DNA of 64,000 bases from Flavobacterium fontis (GTDB lineage Bacteria; Bacteroidota; Bacteroidia; Flavobacteriales; Flavobacteriaceae). Below are positions 16,727 to 26,124 of this stretch, piece by piece. The stretch covers positions 124,001-188,000 of the forward strand of contig NZ_FQVQ01000001.1 of assembly GCF_900129405.1 (NCBI RefSeq), read 5' to 3'. A program made the position numbers and the translations under genes. The notes beneath the pieces are model-generated. The model made no database searches and was not told the DNA's origin. It saw only the letters and a program-made list of their open reading frames with translations. Position 1 is the stretch's first letter. Every line of letters starts with the position of its first letter.

Positions 16727-19657
16727 TTATCGTTTAATGACAACACGTTGTGAAATAGTTCCTAAACTATTTTCGATACGTACTAAGTAAACGCCTTCCG
16801 ACAAATGTTGCACATTCAAGCGCGCCAATTCATCATGGGTTTCTTTTTGTCCCACTTCGCGTCCTTGTAAATCGTAGAGACGAACTTGCGTGCGTTCCAC
16901 ACTGTTTGGAATCAATACGTTGATCAGGTCGTTGGTCGGGTTGGGGAATACGCGAACTTGAGCTAAACTAACTTCAGGAGTAGACAATGCTGGTGAAACA
17001 CGACAAAGGTCGATACTGAAATTGTTTACTGTTCCCCCATCACCATTCCATGGGTCACTAATGTTTAATACCCATTCACCGTCGGCGGGTAAGGAGTTAA
17101 GAGCGCTCAAACTGTCAAACGGAGCCACCAAACCGGTGAGTGATGGATTTCCACTACACACGGGGTCATTTCCATCGTCATCATAGGTACAATCCATATT
17201 GTCATTATCGCCACATGCCTCGCGCATCAATACAATACTTGGACTACCAATAGAAGCAGGACCTTGTAAGGTAAGCGTCATGTCTTGAATGTACGTATGG
17301 GTAATATTTACGTTCACATTTATGTCGCCAATGGTGTAGCCTCCTGTAATGGTCAAGGGTACACTAGCACTTGAATTAGCCACCGAATCGATAAAGGCGT
17401 TAGAGTAATCAGTTGCTTCAAAGGATTGATCACAACTAATAACACCTGTATCAAAACTGAATACAGTTGCAGTTGCCGCTACGCCTGTGCCACAACGGTT
17501 GGAGGGAATAATTCGCCAAAAATAACGCGTTGATTGCTGTAAACCGGTCACCGTAAATCGGTTTAATGTGGTTGTTTCATTTACGGCTAATGTGCTAAAA
17601 CTGCTGTCCGTAGAAGCTTGTACGGTATACGTTTCAGCATTGCTGTTGGCGTTCCAACGCAATACCGCTGAAGTCGATAATCCCGTTTGTCCGTTGGAAG
17701 GGCTATTTAACGTTAAGGGTTGTAAACTCGCATTAAAAATACGTAAGGTTTTAAAACGTGTTTCAGTCTCTGTTCCATTGTTTCCTGTAATTCCCACAAA
17801 GTATTCCCCTGGGGTTACATTGGCTAGGCCCGTTACGGTCATTGTAACTGTTCCAGAAGTATTTCGGCTTGGGGGATTAAAAGAGGCTGATGCACCTGCG
17901 GGCAATCCACTAGCTGAAAACGAGGTTGTTCCTCCGCCAGACTGCGTGTAATTGAAGGTATACGTCGCATTTTCATTGGCACACAACAATTGGTCACCAC
18001 TGGTTGAATTGAGGGCAAATGTTGAACTTAATCCTGTGATGATTAGCGAATATTTTTGACTTCCTGTTACTAAAGTTCCTTTGTGCGAAATGGTAATGGT
18101 GTATTGTCCTGCAGCAGGTGTATCAATGCGAACCAACTCCACATTATCCACATCATTGTCACCCGTTCTTACCGCAGGATTGTTAGGATTTGGGGTCAAT
18201 TTCCAAGGAAAGAATGTTGTTTCATTACGCGTGATACGAATATCCAAGTCGTTGACTAAAGCTTTGATGAATTCATTGGGCGTAGTACTTGTATTCATAT
18301 TTCCGGGCAAATCGGTCCATGTTATAGAAGCGACCAAAGGCGTTGTTCCACTCGCATTTACAGTCATCGAAAACGTTTGGCCTTGGTTTAGATTTTCTTC
18401 CGACACCCAAGCGGTTAAGCCATTGCCGTTTAAGGTTTCAACCGCGCGTTTAGCATTGAGTAACCCCCAACCGAAAACAGCATCAGGACCTACATTACCC
18501 GCATCATCGGCCGTATGACAAGCCAACCCTTTCAAGGTAGACGCACGCATAAAGGTGTTGTATAAATTTTTATAGTGTTGTTGTAAAAGCAAAAGAGTTC
18601 CTGCCACATTTGGAGACGCCATAGAGGTGCCCGATAATGTTGAAACAGCACCATTACTTGCATTACTCGTAGAGGTTAAACCTGAACCATTTCCAGTTAT
18701 ATCCGGTTTAATACGGAAATCATCTGTAGGCCCTTGACTACTTGAGCTGTTAATTGTGATAGTGCCCGCAGCTCCTGTAGTAGCATTAACTGTTACATCC
18801 TCGCAATTCGCTACGACTAAATTATTTTTACAAGTTTTGTTTGTGGTTAATTTATCAAAACCAAAAAACAAAGGATCAGAATTTGCGTTTGAAGTACCTT
18901 CATTTCCAGCGGAGGCTACTTGAAGGTAGTAGGGCGCATTGTAGGCCACTTCATCCCATGCAAATGAATCGGTAATGTATGCACCCACAATCCATCCCGG
19001 AATTGCGTTCCCTCCAGAGGAAATAGGAACACCATAAGAATGATTGGAAACCAACATACCCAATTGAATCTCAGAAATTGCTTCACTAATATCATCGGTC
19101 CAGTTGAAGGTTCGCGCTGTTGCTGCGGGCGCCATCCCTTTCACACTTGCTGGATTGGCCGAAGCGACCATGGTTCCTGTCACGTGTGTAGCATGAAGAA
19201 TCGTACTTCCTGCAGGATCATCAACCACAGTTACTCGGTTCCCAAAAGCATTGTGAGTCGTGCGAACACCACCCCCATCCCATACACGGGCTACCATAGT
19301 TTCACCATTTAAGTTTAAGCCCATGGCGCCTCCAGTGTGTAAGAAATTTGCACGTGTAGCACGAGCCGCTGCCACATTATCCGTGCTGAAATACATCGGA
19401 TATCCATCTGGCGTAAGTTTCATTAATTCGGAAAACGATCCGTTGGGCCCTTCAATTGTTAAAGGCCAACCATTAATTTTTGCTACAGTAATCGCTTTCT
19501 CTTTTTCAGAAGCTTGAAGACGGCGGTAATATTCTTGTCGCTCTTTTAACTTATCCATGTTGTAAGTAGCCGTAATCGCAGCTACATCCTGGGGCGTTTG
19601 ACCATATACATTAAGTCCACCAAGGAGGACAACCAGAGCAATGAAGGTTTTTTTCAT
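16727..19657 (-). CDS. subtilisin-like serine protease with P domain and T9SS sorting tail
   Basis: This 976-residue protein has a signal peptide (MKKTFIALVVLLGGLNVYGQ) and an S8 peptidase domain. The catalytic residues are Asp in VARVWDGGGVR (about residue 110), His in HATHVTGTM (about 140) and Ser in SGTSMASPNVAGT (about 335). Beyond this lie an immunoglobulin-like stretch, a fibronectin-like block (LRWNANSNAETYTVQASTDS), a proprotein-convertase P domain (NITHTYIQDMTLTLQGP) and a C-terminal type-A sorting domain (VRVFPNPTNDLINV to the end). It should therefore cross the outer membrane by T9SS and act at the surface or outside. ATG at 19657 is preferred over 19669 because the signal peptide starts there. 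Confidence 0.93.
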   Translation of the reverse strand: MKKTFIALVVLLGGLNVYGQTPQDVAAITATYNMDKLKERQEYYRRLQASEKEKAITVAKINGWPLTIEGPNGSFSELMKLTPDGYPMYFSTDNVAAARATRANFLHTGGAMGLNLNGETMVARVWDGGGVRTTHNAFGNRVTVVDDPAGSTILHATHVTGTMVASANPASVKGMAPAATARTFNWTDDISEAISEIQLGMLVSNHSYGVPISSGGNAIPGWIVGAYITDSFAWDEVAYNAPYYLQVASAGNEGTSNANSDPLFFGFDKLTTNKTCKNNLVVANCEDVTVNATTGAAGTITINSSSSQGPTDDFRIKPDITGNGSGLTSTSNASNGAVSTLSGTSMASPNVAGTLLLLQQHYKNLYNTFMRASTLKGLACHTADDAGNVGPDAVFGWGLLNAKRAVETLNGNGLTAWVSEENLNQGQTFSMTVNASGTTPLVASITWTDLPGNMNTSTTPNEFIKALVNDLDIRITRNETTFFPWKLTPNPNNPAVRTGDNDVDNVELVRIDTPAAGQYTITISHKGTLVTGSQKYSLIITGLSSTFALNSTSGDQLLCANENATYTFNYTQSGGGTTSFSASGLPAGASASFNPPSRNTSGTVTMTVTGLANVTPGEYFVGITGNNGTETETRFKTLRIFNASLQPLTLNSPSNGQTGLSTSAVLRWNANSNAETYTVQASTDSSFSTLAVNETTTLNRFTVTGLQQSTRYFWRIIPSNRCGTGVAATATVFSFDTGVISCDQSFEATDYSNAFIDSVANSSASVPLTITGGYTIGDINVNVNITHTYIQDMTLTLQGPASIGSPSIVLMREACGDNDNMDCTYDDDGNDPVCSGNPSLTGLVAPFDSLSALNSLPADGEWVLNISDPWNGDGGTVNNFSIDLCRVSPALSTPEVSLAQVRVFPNPTNDLINVLIPNSVERTQVRLYDLQGREVGQKETHDELARLNVQHLSEGVYLVRIENSLGTISQRVVIKR

Positions 19658-19692
19658 AGCTAGAAGCATTTCAGTTTGTTGGTTAATTTCGG

Positions 19693-19700
19693 CAAATATA
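19693..19700 (-). promoter_or_regulatory. probable subtilase promoter, -7 box TATATTTG
   Basis: On the minus strand TATATTTG matches TAnnTTTG exactly, 35 bases before the subtilase ATG. No convincing -33 TTTG is at the usual distance. Confidence 0.45.
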
Positions 19701-19839
19701 ACAAACCTGCTAGTGTTTTAACATTAAACAAGTTGTATTATTTAATTATATATATGATTTTTTTAGCAAAAAGGAATCCATTGTACAGATATTTTTTTAC
19801 ATCAAAGATTTATCCGTATTTTGAAAAAAATTACAACAC

Positions 19840-21285
19840 ATGGTACTTAGTAGATTTTGGTTGACCATTTTTATAGCTTCCATAGCCTTTACTGTTTTTG
19901 CTCTTTTTTCGGGAGACACCTATACTATTGATTCCATTTTGAATGGTAAAAAAGACGATCCGATATTGATTTCTGAGCGGTACTTGAACGACACGCCTTC
20001 GTTCATTCGCGATAGCATCGAAAAAGCTCCCGAAAAAACCATAGTGATTGACCGAGATACTTTGAATCCAGATACAACCTATGTGTACAAAAGTAAAACC
20101 GTTAAACTCTATTCAGGAGTACAAAAATCGGATGGATTGCTACCCACGTGCAAAAACACGTTGATGGATATTATTCTGCCGTTGATTGCCTATTTGGCTT
20201 TTTTCTGCGGTCTTATGGAATTGCTCATTGTTTCTGGAGCCTCCGAGAAAATAGCAAAATGGCTCTCTCCTGTTTTTGCCAAAGTTTTCCCTTCCGTTCC
20301 CAAAAACCACGAGTCGATATCTTATATGACCTTGAATTTTGCCGCCAATTTCCTCGGACTCGATTCGGCTGCCACACCTTTTGGGTTGAAAGCCATGCAA
20401 TCCTTGCAAGAAATTAATCCCGAAAAAGACAAAGCCAGTGACGCTCAAATCATGTTTATGTGTTTGCATGCGGCCGGACTTACCCTGATTCCTACCTCGA
20501 TTATTGGCTATCGTGCCGCTCAAAACGCAACCAATCCCGCCGATGTGATGTTGCCGTGTATCATCACCTCTTTTATCGGTACTATTGCGGCGCTCATTAT
20601 TGTGGGGATTCGCCAGCGCATCAACTTTTTCAGTGCGACGCTACTCGTTGCCATTATGTCTGTGGTGGCGGCGATTGTCGGACTTTTATTCTATATCAAC
20701 GGTTTGGATTTGATTGGAAAAAGTTTCTTTACCGCCAATTTGTCCGGACTTATGTTGGTTGCCATTATTGGAGCCACGCTTATCTTTTCGTTTATTCATG
20801 AAAAAAAATTCACCGAAAAAGAGACCACCATTTTTGACGCCTTTGTCGAGGGTTCACGAAATGGAATCCAAACGGGGGTGAAAATTTTTCCTTATGTCCT
20901 TGCGATGTTGGTGGCTATTTCCTTCTTCCGAAATAGCGGTTTGTTTGAAATCATAAGCCGTTGGATTGCTATCGGATTTTCACAAATCGGGATTGCCAAA
21001 GACATTACCGATTCGCTTCCCGTGGCCATGCTGCGTCCGTTCAGTTCGGGCGGTTCCCGCGGATTTATGATTGATGCGATGCAAAACTTCGGTCCCGATT
21101 CGTTCACCGGTCGCTTGGTATGTATTTTCCAATGCAGCGCCGAAACTACCTTTTACGTGATTGCGGTGTACTTTGGCTCGGTCAATATTAAAAACACCCG
21201 CTACACCTTGGCAACCATGTTATTGGTAGATTTGATTTGTGTGGTTACCGCGATTATGGTGGCGAGTTGGTTTTTCGTACGATAA
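19840..21285 (+). CDS. nucleoside-recognition (gate) domain membrane protein, SpmA-SpmB-like fusion
   Basis: This 481-residue integral membrane protein has two related halves. The first (about residues 100-290) has GVQKSDGLLPTCKNTLMDIILPLIAYLAFFCGLMELL and NFAANFLGLDSAATPFGLKAMQ, typical of SpmA. The second (about 330-480) has EGSRNGIQTGVKIFPYVLAMLVAI and RPFSSGGSRGFMIDA, typical of SpmB. An extra segment of about 70 residues after the first membrane helix is probably periplasmic. In Bacillus the separate proteins act in spore dehydration, but this organism type does not sporulate, so the substrate is unknown. Confidence 0.82.
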   Translation: MVLSRFWLTIFIASIAFTVFALFSGDTYTIDSILNGKKDDPILISERYLNDTPSFIRDSIEKAPEKTIVIDRDTLNPDTTYVYKSKTVKLYSGVQKSDGLLPTCKNTLMDIILPLIAYLAFFCGLMELLIVSGASEKIAKWLSPVFAKVFPSVPKNHESISYMTLNFAANFLGLDSAATPFGLKAMQSLQEINPEKDKASDAQIMFMCLHAAGLTLIPTSIIGYRAAQNATNPADVMLPCIITSFIGTIAALIIVGIRQRINFFSATLLVAIMSVVAAIVGLLFYINGLDLIGKSFFTANLSGLMLVAIIGATLIFSFIHEKKFTEKETTIFDAFVEGSRNGIQTGVKIFPYVLAMLVAISFFRNSGLFEIISRWIAIGFSQIGIAKDITDSLPVAMLRPFSSGGSRGFMIDAMQNFGPDSFTGRLVCIFQCSAETTFYVIAVYFGSVNIKNTRYTLATMLLVDLICVVTAIMVASWFFVR

Positions 21286-21407
21286 TTCCAGTTCCAAAGC
21301 GGAATACGTCAAATTTAGAACCATGTTAAATTGAACATAATCCCGGGATTCAATAGGAAGCTTCAGCGCATTTTCGTACTTTTACCTTTCTAAAACACCA
21401 ACACAAA

Positions 21408-23015
21408 ATGGACTTTTTATACCAAGATCCGTATCCGATTTTAAAAGACGATACACCTTATAAAAAATTGACTTCCGATTATGTGAACGTCGAAAAATTG
21501 GGCGACCGTGAAATTCTTTCCGTCGATCCCAAAGGCTTAGAATTATTGGCAGAAGAAGCGATGAAAGACGTATCGTTTATGTTGCGTTCGTCGCATTTGC
21601 AAAAATTACGCAACATTATCGACGATCCCGAAGCTACCGACAACGACCGTTTCGTAGCTTATAACTTATTGCAAAATGCAGTAGTGGCCGTAAGCGGCGA
21701 ATTGCCTTCGTGTCAAGATACAGGAACCGCGATTGTTATGGCCAAAAAAGGGGAAAATGTCTACACCGGTGCCGATGACGCTGAATGGCTTTCCCGTGGC
21801 ATTTTCAACACCTACCAAAACCGCAACTTACGCTACTCTCAAATTGTGCCAATAACGATGTTTGAGGAGAAAAATTCAGGTTCCAACTTGCCCGCGCAAA
21901 TCGATATTTATGCGAAAAAAGGAAGTTCGTACGAGTTTTTATTTTTAGCAAAAGGGGGTGGTTCGGCCAACAAAACCTTTTTATATCAAAAGACTAAATC
22001 GTTATTGAATGAAAAGTCGCTGGAAGAGTTTATCCGAGAAAAAATCATGGATCTGGGAACTTCCGCTTGTCCACCTTACCACTTGGCCATTGTCATTGGC
22101 GGAACTTCGGCTGAAGCCAATTTAGCCGCCGTGAAAAAAGCCTCTGCCGGCTATTACGATAATTTACCAACTTCGGGGAACATGGCCGGTCAAGCCTTCC
22201 GTGATTTGGAGTGGGAAGCCCGCGTGCAACAAATCTGTCAAGAGAGTTCCATCGGTGCTCAATTTGGTGGAAAATACTTAACCCATGATGTGCGTGTGAT
22301 TCGTTTACCGCGCCACGCTGCTTCGTGTCCTGTGGGCATGGGCGTTTCGTGTTCGGCCGACCGAAATATCAAAGGAAAAATTACCAAAGACGGGATTTAC
22401 CTAGAGCAATTAGAAAGCAATCCCGCGCAATATTTACCTGCAACAGCACCGCATTTGGAAGAACCGGTGGTAGTGAATTTGAACCGACCCATGAAAGAAG
22501 TTTTGGCCGAGTTGTCGCAATACCCCATCAAAACCCGCTTGAAATTAAACGGAACCTTGATTGTGGCCCGCGACATCGCCCACGCTAAAATCAAAGAATT
22601 GTTGGATGCCGGTCAGCCGATGCCCGAATATTTCAAAAACCATCCTGTTTATTATGCGGGTCCGGCGAAAACCCCACAAGGTATGCCATCGGGAAGTTTT
22701 GGTCCGACAACCGCAGGGCGCATGGATGTGTATGTGGAAGAATTCCAAAAACACGGCGGCAGCATGATCATGTTGGCCAAAGGAAACCGCGGCAAAGAAG
22801 TCATGAACGCTTGCAAAACCTACGGCGGCTTCTATTTGGGCTCCATTGGTGGTCCGGCGGCGATTCTTGCCAAAGAAAATATCCTATCCGTTGAGGTAGT
22901 TGATTTCGAAGAATTGGGCATGGAAGCCGTACGCAAAATCGAGGTCAAAGACTTCCCAGCATTCATCATTACCGATGATAAAGGAAACGATTTCTTTGCG
23001 GCATTGAGCCATTGA
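21408..23015 (+). CDS. fumarate hydratase, class I (iron-sulfur)
   Basis: This 535-residue enzyme interconverts fumarate and malate in the TCA cycle. Both domains of the class I enzyme are in one chain. The three candidate 4Fe-4S cysteines are in [14 protein letters not shown] (about residue 105), [14 protein letters not shown] (about 223) and [18 protein letters not shown] (about 306-314). The C-terminal domain has [25 protein letters not shown]. Length and motif order are normal for FumA/FumB-type proteins. A terminator follows 37 bases after the stop. Confidence 0.93.
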   Translation: MDFLYQDPYPILKDDTPYKKLTSDYVNVEKLGDREILSVDPKGLELLAEEAMKDVSFMLRSSHLQKLRNIIDDPEATDNDRFVAYNLLQNAVVAVSGELPSCQDTGTAIVMAKKGENVYTGADDAEWLSRGIFNTYQNRNLRYSQIVPITMFEEKNSGSNLPAQIDIYAKKGSSYEFLFLAKGGGSANKTFLYQKTKSLLNEKSLEEFIREKIMDLGTSACPPYHLAIVIGGTSAEANLAAVKKASAGYYDNLPTSGNMAGQAFRDLEWEARVQQICQESSIGAQFGGKYLTHDVRVIRLPRHAASCPVGMGVSCSADRNIKGKITKDGIYLEQLESNPAQYLPATAPHLEEPVVVNLNRPMKEVLAELSQYPIKTRLKLNGTLIVARDIAHAKIKELLDAGQPMPEYFKNHPVYYAGPAKTPQGMPSGSFGPTTAGRMDVYVEEFQKHGGSMIMLAKGNRGKEVMNACKTYGGFYLGSIGGPAAILAKENILSVEVVDFEELGMEAVRKIEVKDFPAFIITDDKGNDFFAALSH

Positions 23016-23052
23016 TTTTAGAAAAAAGAGAAAAGAAACAAGAAGAAAGAAG

Positions 23053-23085
23053 CCTGTATATTGAAAAGATGTACAGGTTTTTTTT
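23053..23085 (+). terminator. terminator after fumarase
   Basis: CCTGTA (23053-23058) pairs with TACAGG (23072-23077) around a 13-base loop, followed by an eight-base T-run. It lies downstream of the fumarase stop. Confidence 0.65.
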
Positions 23086-23118
23086 GGTGTAAATGTTTTG
23101 CAGACAGCGTAATAACTT

Positions 23119-24234
23119 TTACAGCAAGTATTCCCAAAAATTGTCGCGATGCACGACATGTGTATTTTTTGGGTGATATTTTTCAGTAAAAGACTTTGTG
23201 AATTTTACTTTTTTTAGGGGATTGAATTTTATTTCATAGGCGGAAATCTCATTTTCAATAATTTCGATAAAATCAATCTCTGCTTGCTGTGCGTTTCTCC
23301 AATAATGTGTTTTACCATAAAATCCATTGTATTTTAGCTGCTTCATTTTTTCACTAATAAAAAAGTTTTCAAACAAAGCGCCAACGTCTTGCCTGCTTTG
23401 CAATGGATTAAATTGACCGATGATAGCATTTCGTATGCCATTATCATAAAAATATATTTTTGGTTTTGCAGTGATTTCATTCCGTTGGTTTGTCGAAAAA
23501 GGATGCAATCTAAAGATGACATATACTTTTTCTAACAAATCAATATAATTCACAACAGTCATGCGATCTACGCCCAAGATTTTTGCCAATTCGTTGTAGG
23601 AAACCTCACTTCCGAGTTGTAAAGCCAATGCATTTAATAATTTTAATAGTAAATCAGGCTTTTTGATGTTAACCAATTCCAAGATGTCTTGATACAAATA
23701 ACTGCTCGAAAGTTGCAGTAATATCTTTTGTTTGTTTTGCTCTGTAACTACTTCAGGATACATTCCGTAGATTAGAAATTCTTCTAATCGGGCATAAGCA
23801 TTGGCAAATGTATAATGATTTCTAACTTCATTCCACGATAATGGAAACAGTTGATGTTCCCATTTTCTTCCCGTAAGGGGTTCATTTATTTGATTGCCCA
23901 AATCCAATGAAGACGACCCTGTAAGTATAAATTGCTTGTTTAATTTCGCATCAACTAACATTTTTATGGCCAAACCGACATTCTCAATTCGTTGCGCTTC
24001 ATCAATGACAATGGTATCATAATCGTTTACCCATTGAAGTAAAAATTGGAAATTAGCTTGTGCAAATTGTAATCGTGTTTGTGGGTCATCACCATTTAAA
24101 AAAAGTGTTTTTTTCCCAGTAACGATTTTTTCAATCAGCGTCGTTTTTCCAACTTGTCGAGGGCCAACAACAACAATCACTTTTTTATAATTGTAATCGG
24201 CTACTATATTTTGAGTTAGCGTTCTTGATATCAT
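23119..24234 (-). CDS. AAA+ ATPase with DUF4143 (archaeal-type ATPase family)
   Basis: This 371-residue protein has a Walker A motif VVVGPRQVGKTTLIEK at about residues 20-35, a Walker B segment NDYDTIVIDEAQR at about 71-83, and a sensor-like FILTGSSSLDL. The C-terminal DUF4143 half includes NELAKILGVDRMTVVNYIDLLEKVYVIF (winged-helix-like) and a nuclease-like stretch EIDFIEIIENEISAYEIKF. Such genes are scattered in bacteria and their function is not settled; they behave as accessory genes. The start codon overlaps a perfect 16-base palindrome and lies immediately beside a -7 promoter box. Confidence 0.85.
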   Translation of the reverse strand: MISRTLTQNIVADYNYKKVIVVVGPRQVGKTTLIEKIVTGKKTLFLNGDDPQTRLQFAQANFQFLLQWVNDYDTIVIDEAQRIENVGLAIKMLVDAKLNKQFILTGSSSLDLGNQINEPLTGRKWEHQLFPLSWNEVRNHYTFANAYARLEEFLIYGMYPEVVTEQNKQKILLQLSSSYLYQDILELVNIKKPDLLLKLLNALALQLGSEVSYNELAKILGVDRMTVVNYIDLLEKVYVIFRLHPFSTNQRNEITAKPKIYFYDNGIRNAIIGQFNPLQSRQDVGALFENFFISEKMKQLKYNGFYGKTHYWRNAQQAEIDFIEIIENEISAYEIKFNPLKKVKFTKSFTEKYHPKNTHVVHRDNFWEYLL

Positions 24235-24249
24235 ACTACAAATGTAGTA
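24234..24249 (-). promoter_or_regulatory. 16-base palindrome over a -7 box at the ATPase gene start
   Basis: TACTAC-AAAT-GTAGTA is a palindrome with perfect 6-base arms. On the minus strand it contains TACATTTG (24239-24246), an exact TAnnTTTG box only four bases from the ATG. The form TACTACAnnTGTAGTA is like operators of BlaI/MecI-family repressors; no such regulator is in the window. A repressor bound here would block the promoter. Confidence 0.55.
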
Positions 24250-24359
24250 AATTATGCTTTAAACCCTAAAAAATTATAAAATATTGCTAGCGCAACCCTA
24301 AAATCATATATTTTTATCTTTAAAATCGAATCGTAGTTGTGCCTAAGTAGTTGGGTTGT

Positions 24360-25523
24360 CTATTCGACATATAGTACCAATCCTTTTAAATAATGCCCTT
24401 CGGGATGGTAAATGTTGGTGGGGTGATCAGGACCTTGGGTGAGTTTGTGCAACACGCGAATGGTGCGTCCCGACTCGATAGCGGCGGCGGCAACGGTATT
24501 GTAAAACAACACATCGTCAATCACTTGCGAGCAAGAGAAGGTAAACAAAATGCCTTTGGGTGCTAGCGCTTTGAGTCCGGCCACATTCAAGCGTTTGTAG
24601 GCTTGCGTCGCGGTGTGTTTACTTTTAATACTTTTAGCAAAGGCCGGCGGATCCAAGACAATTACGTCGTAATGTTGGTGGTGACTGCGCATAAACTCAA
24701 AAACATCAGATGCAACTGCGGTATGGTTGGCTCCCGGAAAATTCAATTCCATATTTCGGGAAGCGAGATCCACCGCTTTTTGGGAAATATCGACAGAAGT
24801 AACCAATTCAGCGCCGGCTTCCATCGCATAGATAGAGAAACCGCCCGTATAGCAAAAGGTATTGAGTACTTTTTTGTCTTTGGAAAAAGAACCCAATAAT
24901 TTACGGTTGTCGCGTTGGTCCAAGAAAAATCCGGTTTTCTGTCCTTCGACCCAGTTTACATGAAAGGAAATGCCGTTTTCTTGAGCGATAGTTTCGGGGG
25001 TATTCCCGAATAGGAAATAATCCGTTCCCGTTTGGGGTAAGGTACCGCTACTTTTGCAATAGATGGTTTCACAATGTTCGGGAAATGCCTGTTGGATGGC
25101 CTGTGCAATGGCTTCCATCGCTTGGAAAATTCCGGTGGAATGCGCTTGAATAACCCAATGGTTGTGGTAAAAATCGATGATGAGTCCGGGAATTCCATCG
25201 CCTTCGCCGTGAATCACACGAAAGGCATTGGTTTGGGTGAAATCCAAAATCTGTAATCGCATTGCCCATGCAGCTTGGAGTTTTTCTTTCCAAAAATCCG
25301 GAGTAAAAGGTTCGGCACCAAACGTGAGTAAGCGCACCGAGATACTGCCTTTATCACTGAAATAACCCGTGCCTAAATGTTCGTTGTGCGCATCGACTAC
25401 ATCCACGAGTTCGCCGTCGTTCAATTCTTGGGTTACACCATAAATCGCCCCGCTAAACACCCAAGGATGGCGGCGTTGAATGGATTTTTCTTTTCCTTTT
25501 TTTAAAATAACTTTTGGAAGCAT
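24360..25523 (-). CDS. class I SAM-dependent 23S rRNA methyltransferase, RlmI-like
   Basis: This 387-residue protein has an N-terminal PUA-like RNA-binding domain (KSIQRRHPWVFSGAIYGV at about residues 12-30, DVVDAHNEHLGTGYFSDKGSISVRLL). A Rossmann methylase follows with QRDNRKLLGSFSKDKKVLNTFCYTGGFSIYAMEAGA (SAM binding, about 205-240). The catalytic-type motif is VIVLDPPAFAKS at about 291-302. RlmI methylates a cytosine of 23S rRNA at C5; substrate identity here is inferred from family. A degenerate octad array begins immediately upstream of its start. Confidence 0.88.
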   Translation of the reverse strand: MLPKVILKKGKEKSIQRRHPWVFSGAIYGVTQELNDGELVDVVDAHNEHLGTGYFSDKGSISVRLLTFGAEPFTPDFWKEKLQAAWAMRLQILDFTQTNAFRVIHGEGDGIPGLIIDFYHNHWVIQAHSTGIFQAMEAIAQAIQQAFPEHCETIYCKSSGTLPQTGTDYFLFGNTPETIAQENGISFHVNWVEGQKTGFFLDQRDNRKLLGSFSKDKKVLNTFCYTGGFSIYAMEAGAELVTSVDISQKAVDLASRNMELNFPGANHTAVASDVFEFMRSHHQHYDVIVLDPPAFAKSIKSKHTATQAYKRLNVAGLKALAPKGILFTFSCSQVIDDVLFYNTVAAAAIESGRTIRVLHKLTQGPDHPTNIYHPEGHYLKGLVLYVE

Positions 25524-25528
25524 AGTAA

Positions 25529-25638
25529 TGTGTCAATTAGGCAATGAGACAATGTGTCAATTTAATTTGTCAATGTGAAAATCTGTCGATGTGCCAATTC
25601 CTTCAATTATTAATTGGCATACTAGCTAATTGCCTCAT
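25529..25638. repeat. octad array O1 (ATGTGTCA units, then inverted ATTGGCTC units)
   Basis: 8-base units of the form ATGTGTCA (variants ATTAGGCA, ATGAGACA, ATGTGCCA) occupy about 25529-25598. They are followed from 25613 by units in the opposite direction (ATTGGCAT, ACTAGCTA, ATTGCCTC, ATTGGCTC). The right arm runs into the last codons of the four-helix-bundle gene (stop at 25635), so the repeat encodes its C-terminal Met-Ser-Gln. Confidence 0.85.
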
Positions 25639-26003
25639 TGGCTCATCTTTTTGCTAGTTGAAATTATTTTATTTGTGATTTTTAAAATATCAAATACTTC
25701 AGACAATAATTCCTCTGTATTTGGATAGTTCTCCAATTCGTTGCAAAGAAATAACCAAAATTCAGTTTCATCTGCTTCTTTCATTGCAATTTTCATTTTA
25801 TGGATAAAATCTGCTTTACTTTCAGAATTTTGGGCCTCTTTAATATTAGCACCAATAGAAGTTCCTGATTTTAGCAATTGGTTGGCAATTACATATTTTT
25901 TATTTTCTTCTAAAATGGTACAGTATTGGACTATTTTTTTTGCAAATCCAAATGATTTAAGAAGAATTAAATTCTCTTTGTATTTCTCTTGAAATGTTAT
26001 CAT
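25635..26003 (-). CDS. four-helix-bundle protein, S23/IVP family (copy 2)
   Basis: This 122-residue protein has the family core QLLKSGTSIGANIKEAQNSE at about residues 42-61 and the helix MKIAMKEADETEFWLFLCNEL at about 70-90. It differs clearly from copy 1 at 5397-5774 (ITFQEKYKENLILLKSFGFA against HRFQDLLAYQKGFELAMEIF at the N-terminus). As with copy 1, its gene lies between short tandem-repeat arrays, but here the units are 8 bases instead of 7. The end of the gene is formed by array sequence. Function is unknown; a link to the repeats is inference from context. Confidence 0.88.
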   Translation of the reverse strand: MITFQEKYKENLILLKSFGFAKKIVQYCTILEENKKYVIANQLLKSGTSIGANIKEAQNSESKADFIHKMKIAMKEADETEFWLFLCNELENYPNTEELLSEVFDILKITNKIISTSKKMSQ

Positions 26004-26017
26004 GGCTTATATGTTTA

Positions 26018-26124
26018 ATGTGTCAATGTGTCAATGAGGCAATGTGTCAATGAGGCAATGAGGCAATGTGCCGATGTGTCAATAAACTAATTGGTACATT
26101 GACTCATCGGCATATTGACTAATT
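26018..26124. repeat. octad array O2 (AATGTGTC x8, then inverted units)
   Basis: The left arm, 26018-26081, is eight 8-base units (AATGTGTC, AATGAGGC, AATGTGCC, GATGTGTC). The right arm, about 26089-26124, has units in the opposite direction (ATTGGTAC, ATTGACTC, ATCGGCAT, ATTGACTA). The array fills the gap between the four-helix-bundle start and the scoB stop, ending in that stop codon. Confidence 0.92.

Noticed and set aside
19676-19864. Small plus-strand frame of 62 codons before the SpmA/SpmB-like gene
   Set aside because: It is AT-rich, overlaps the start of the next gene, and covers the subtilase promoter; no evidence of coding.
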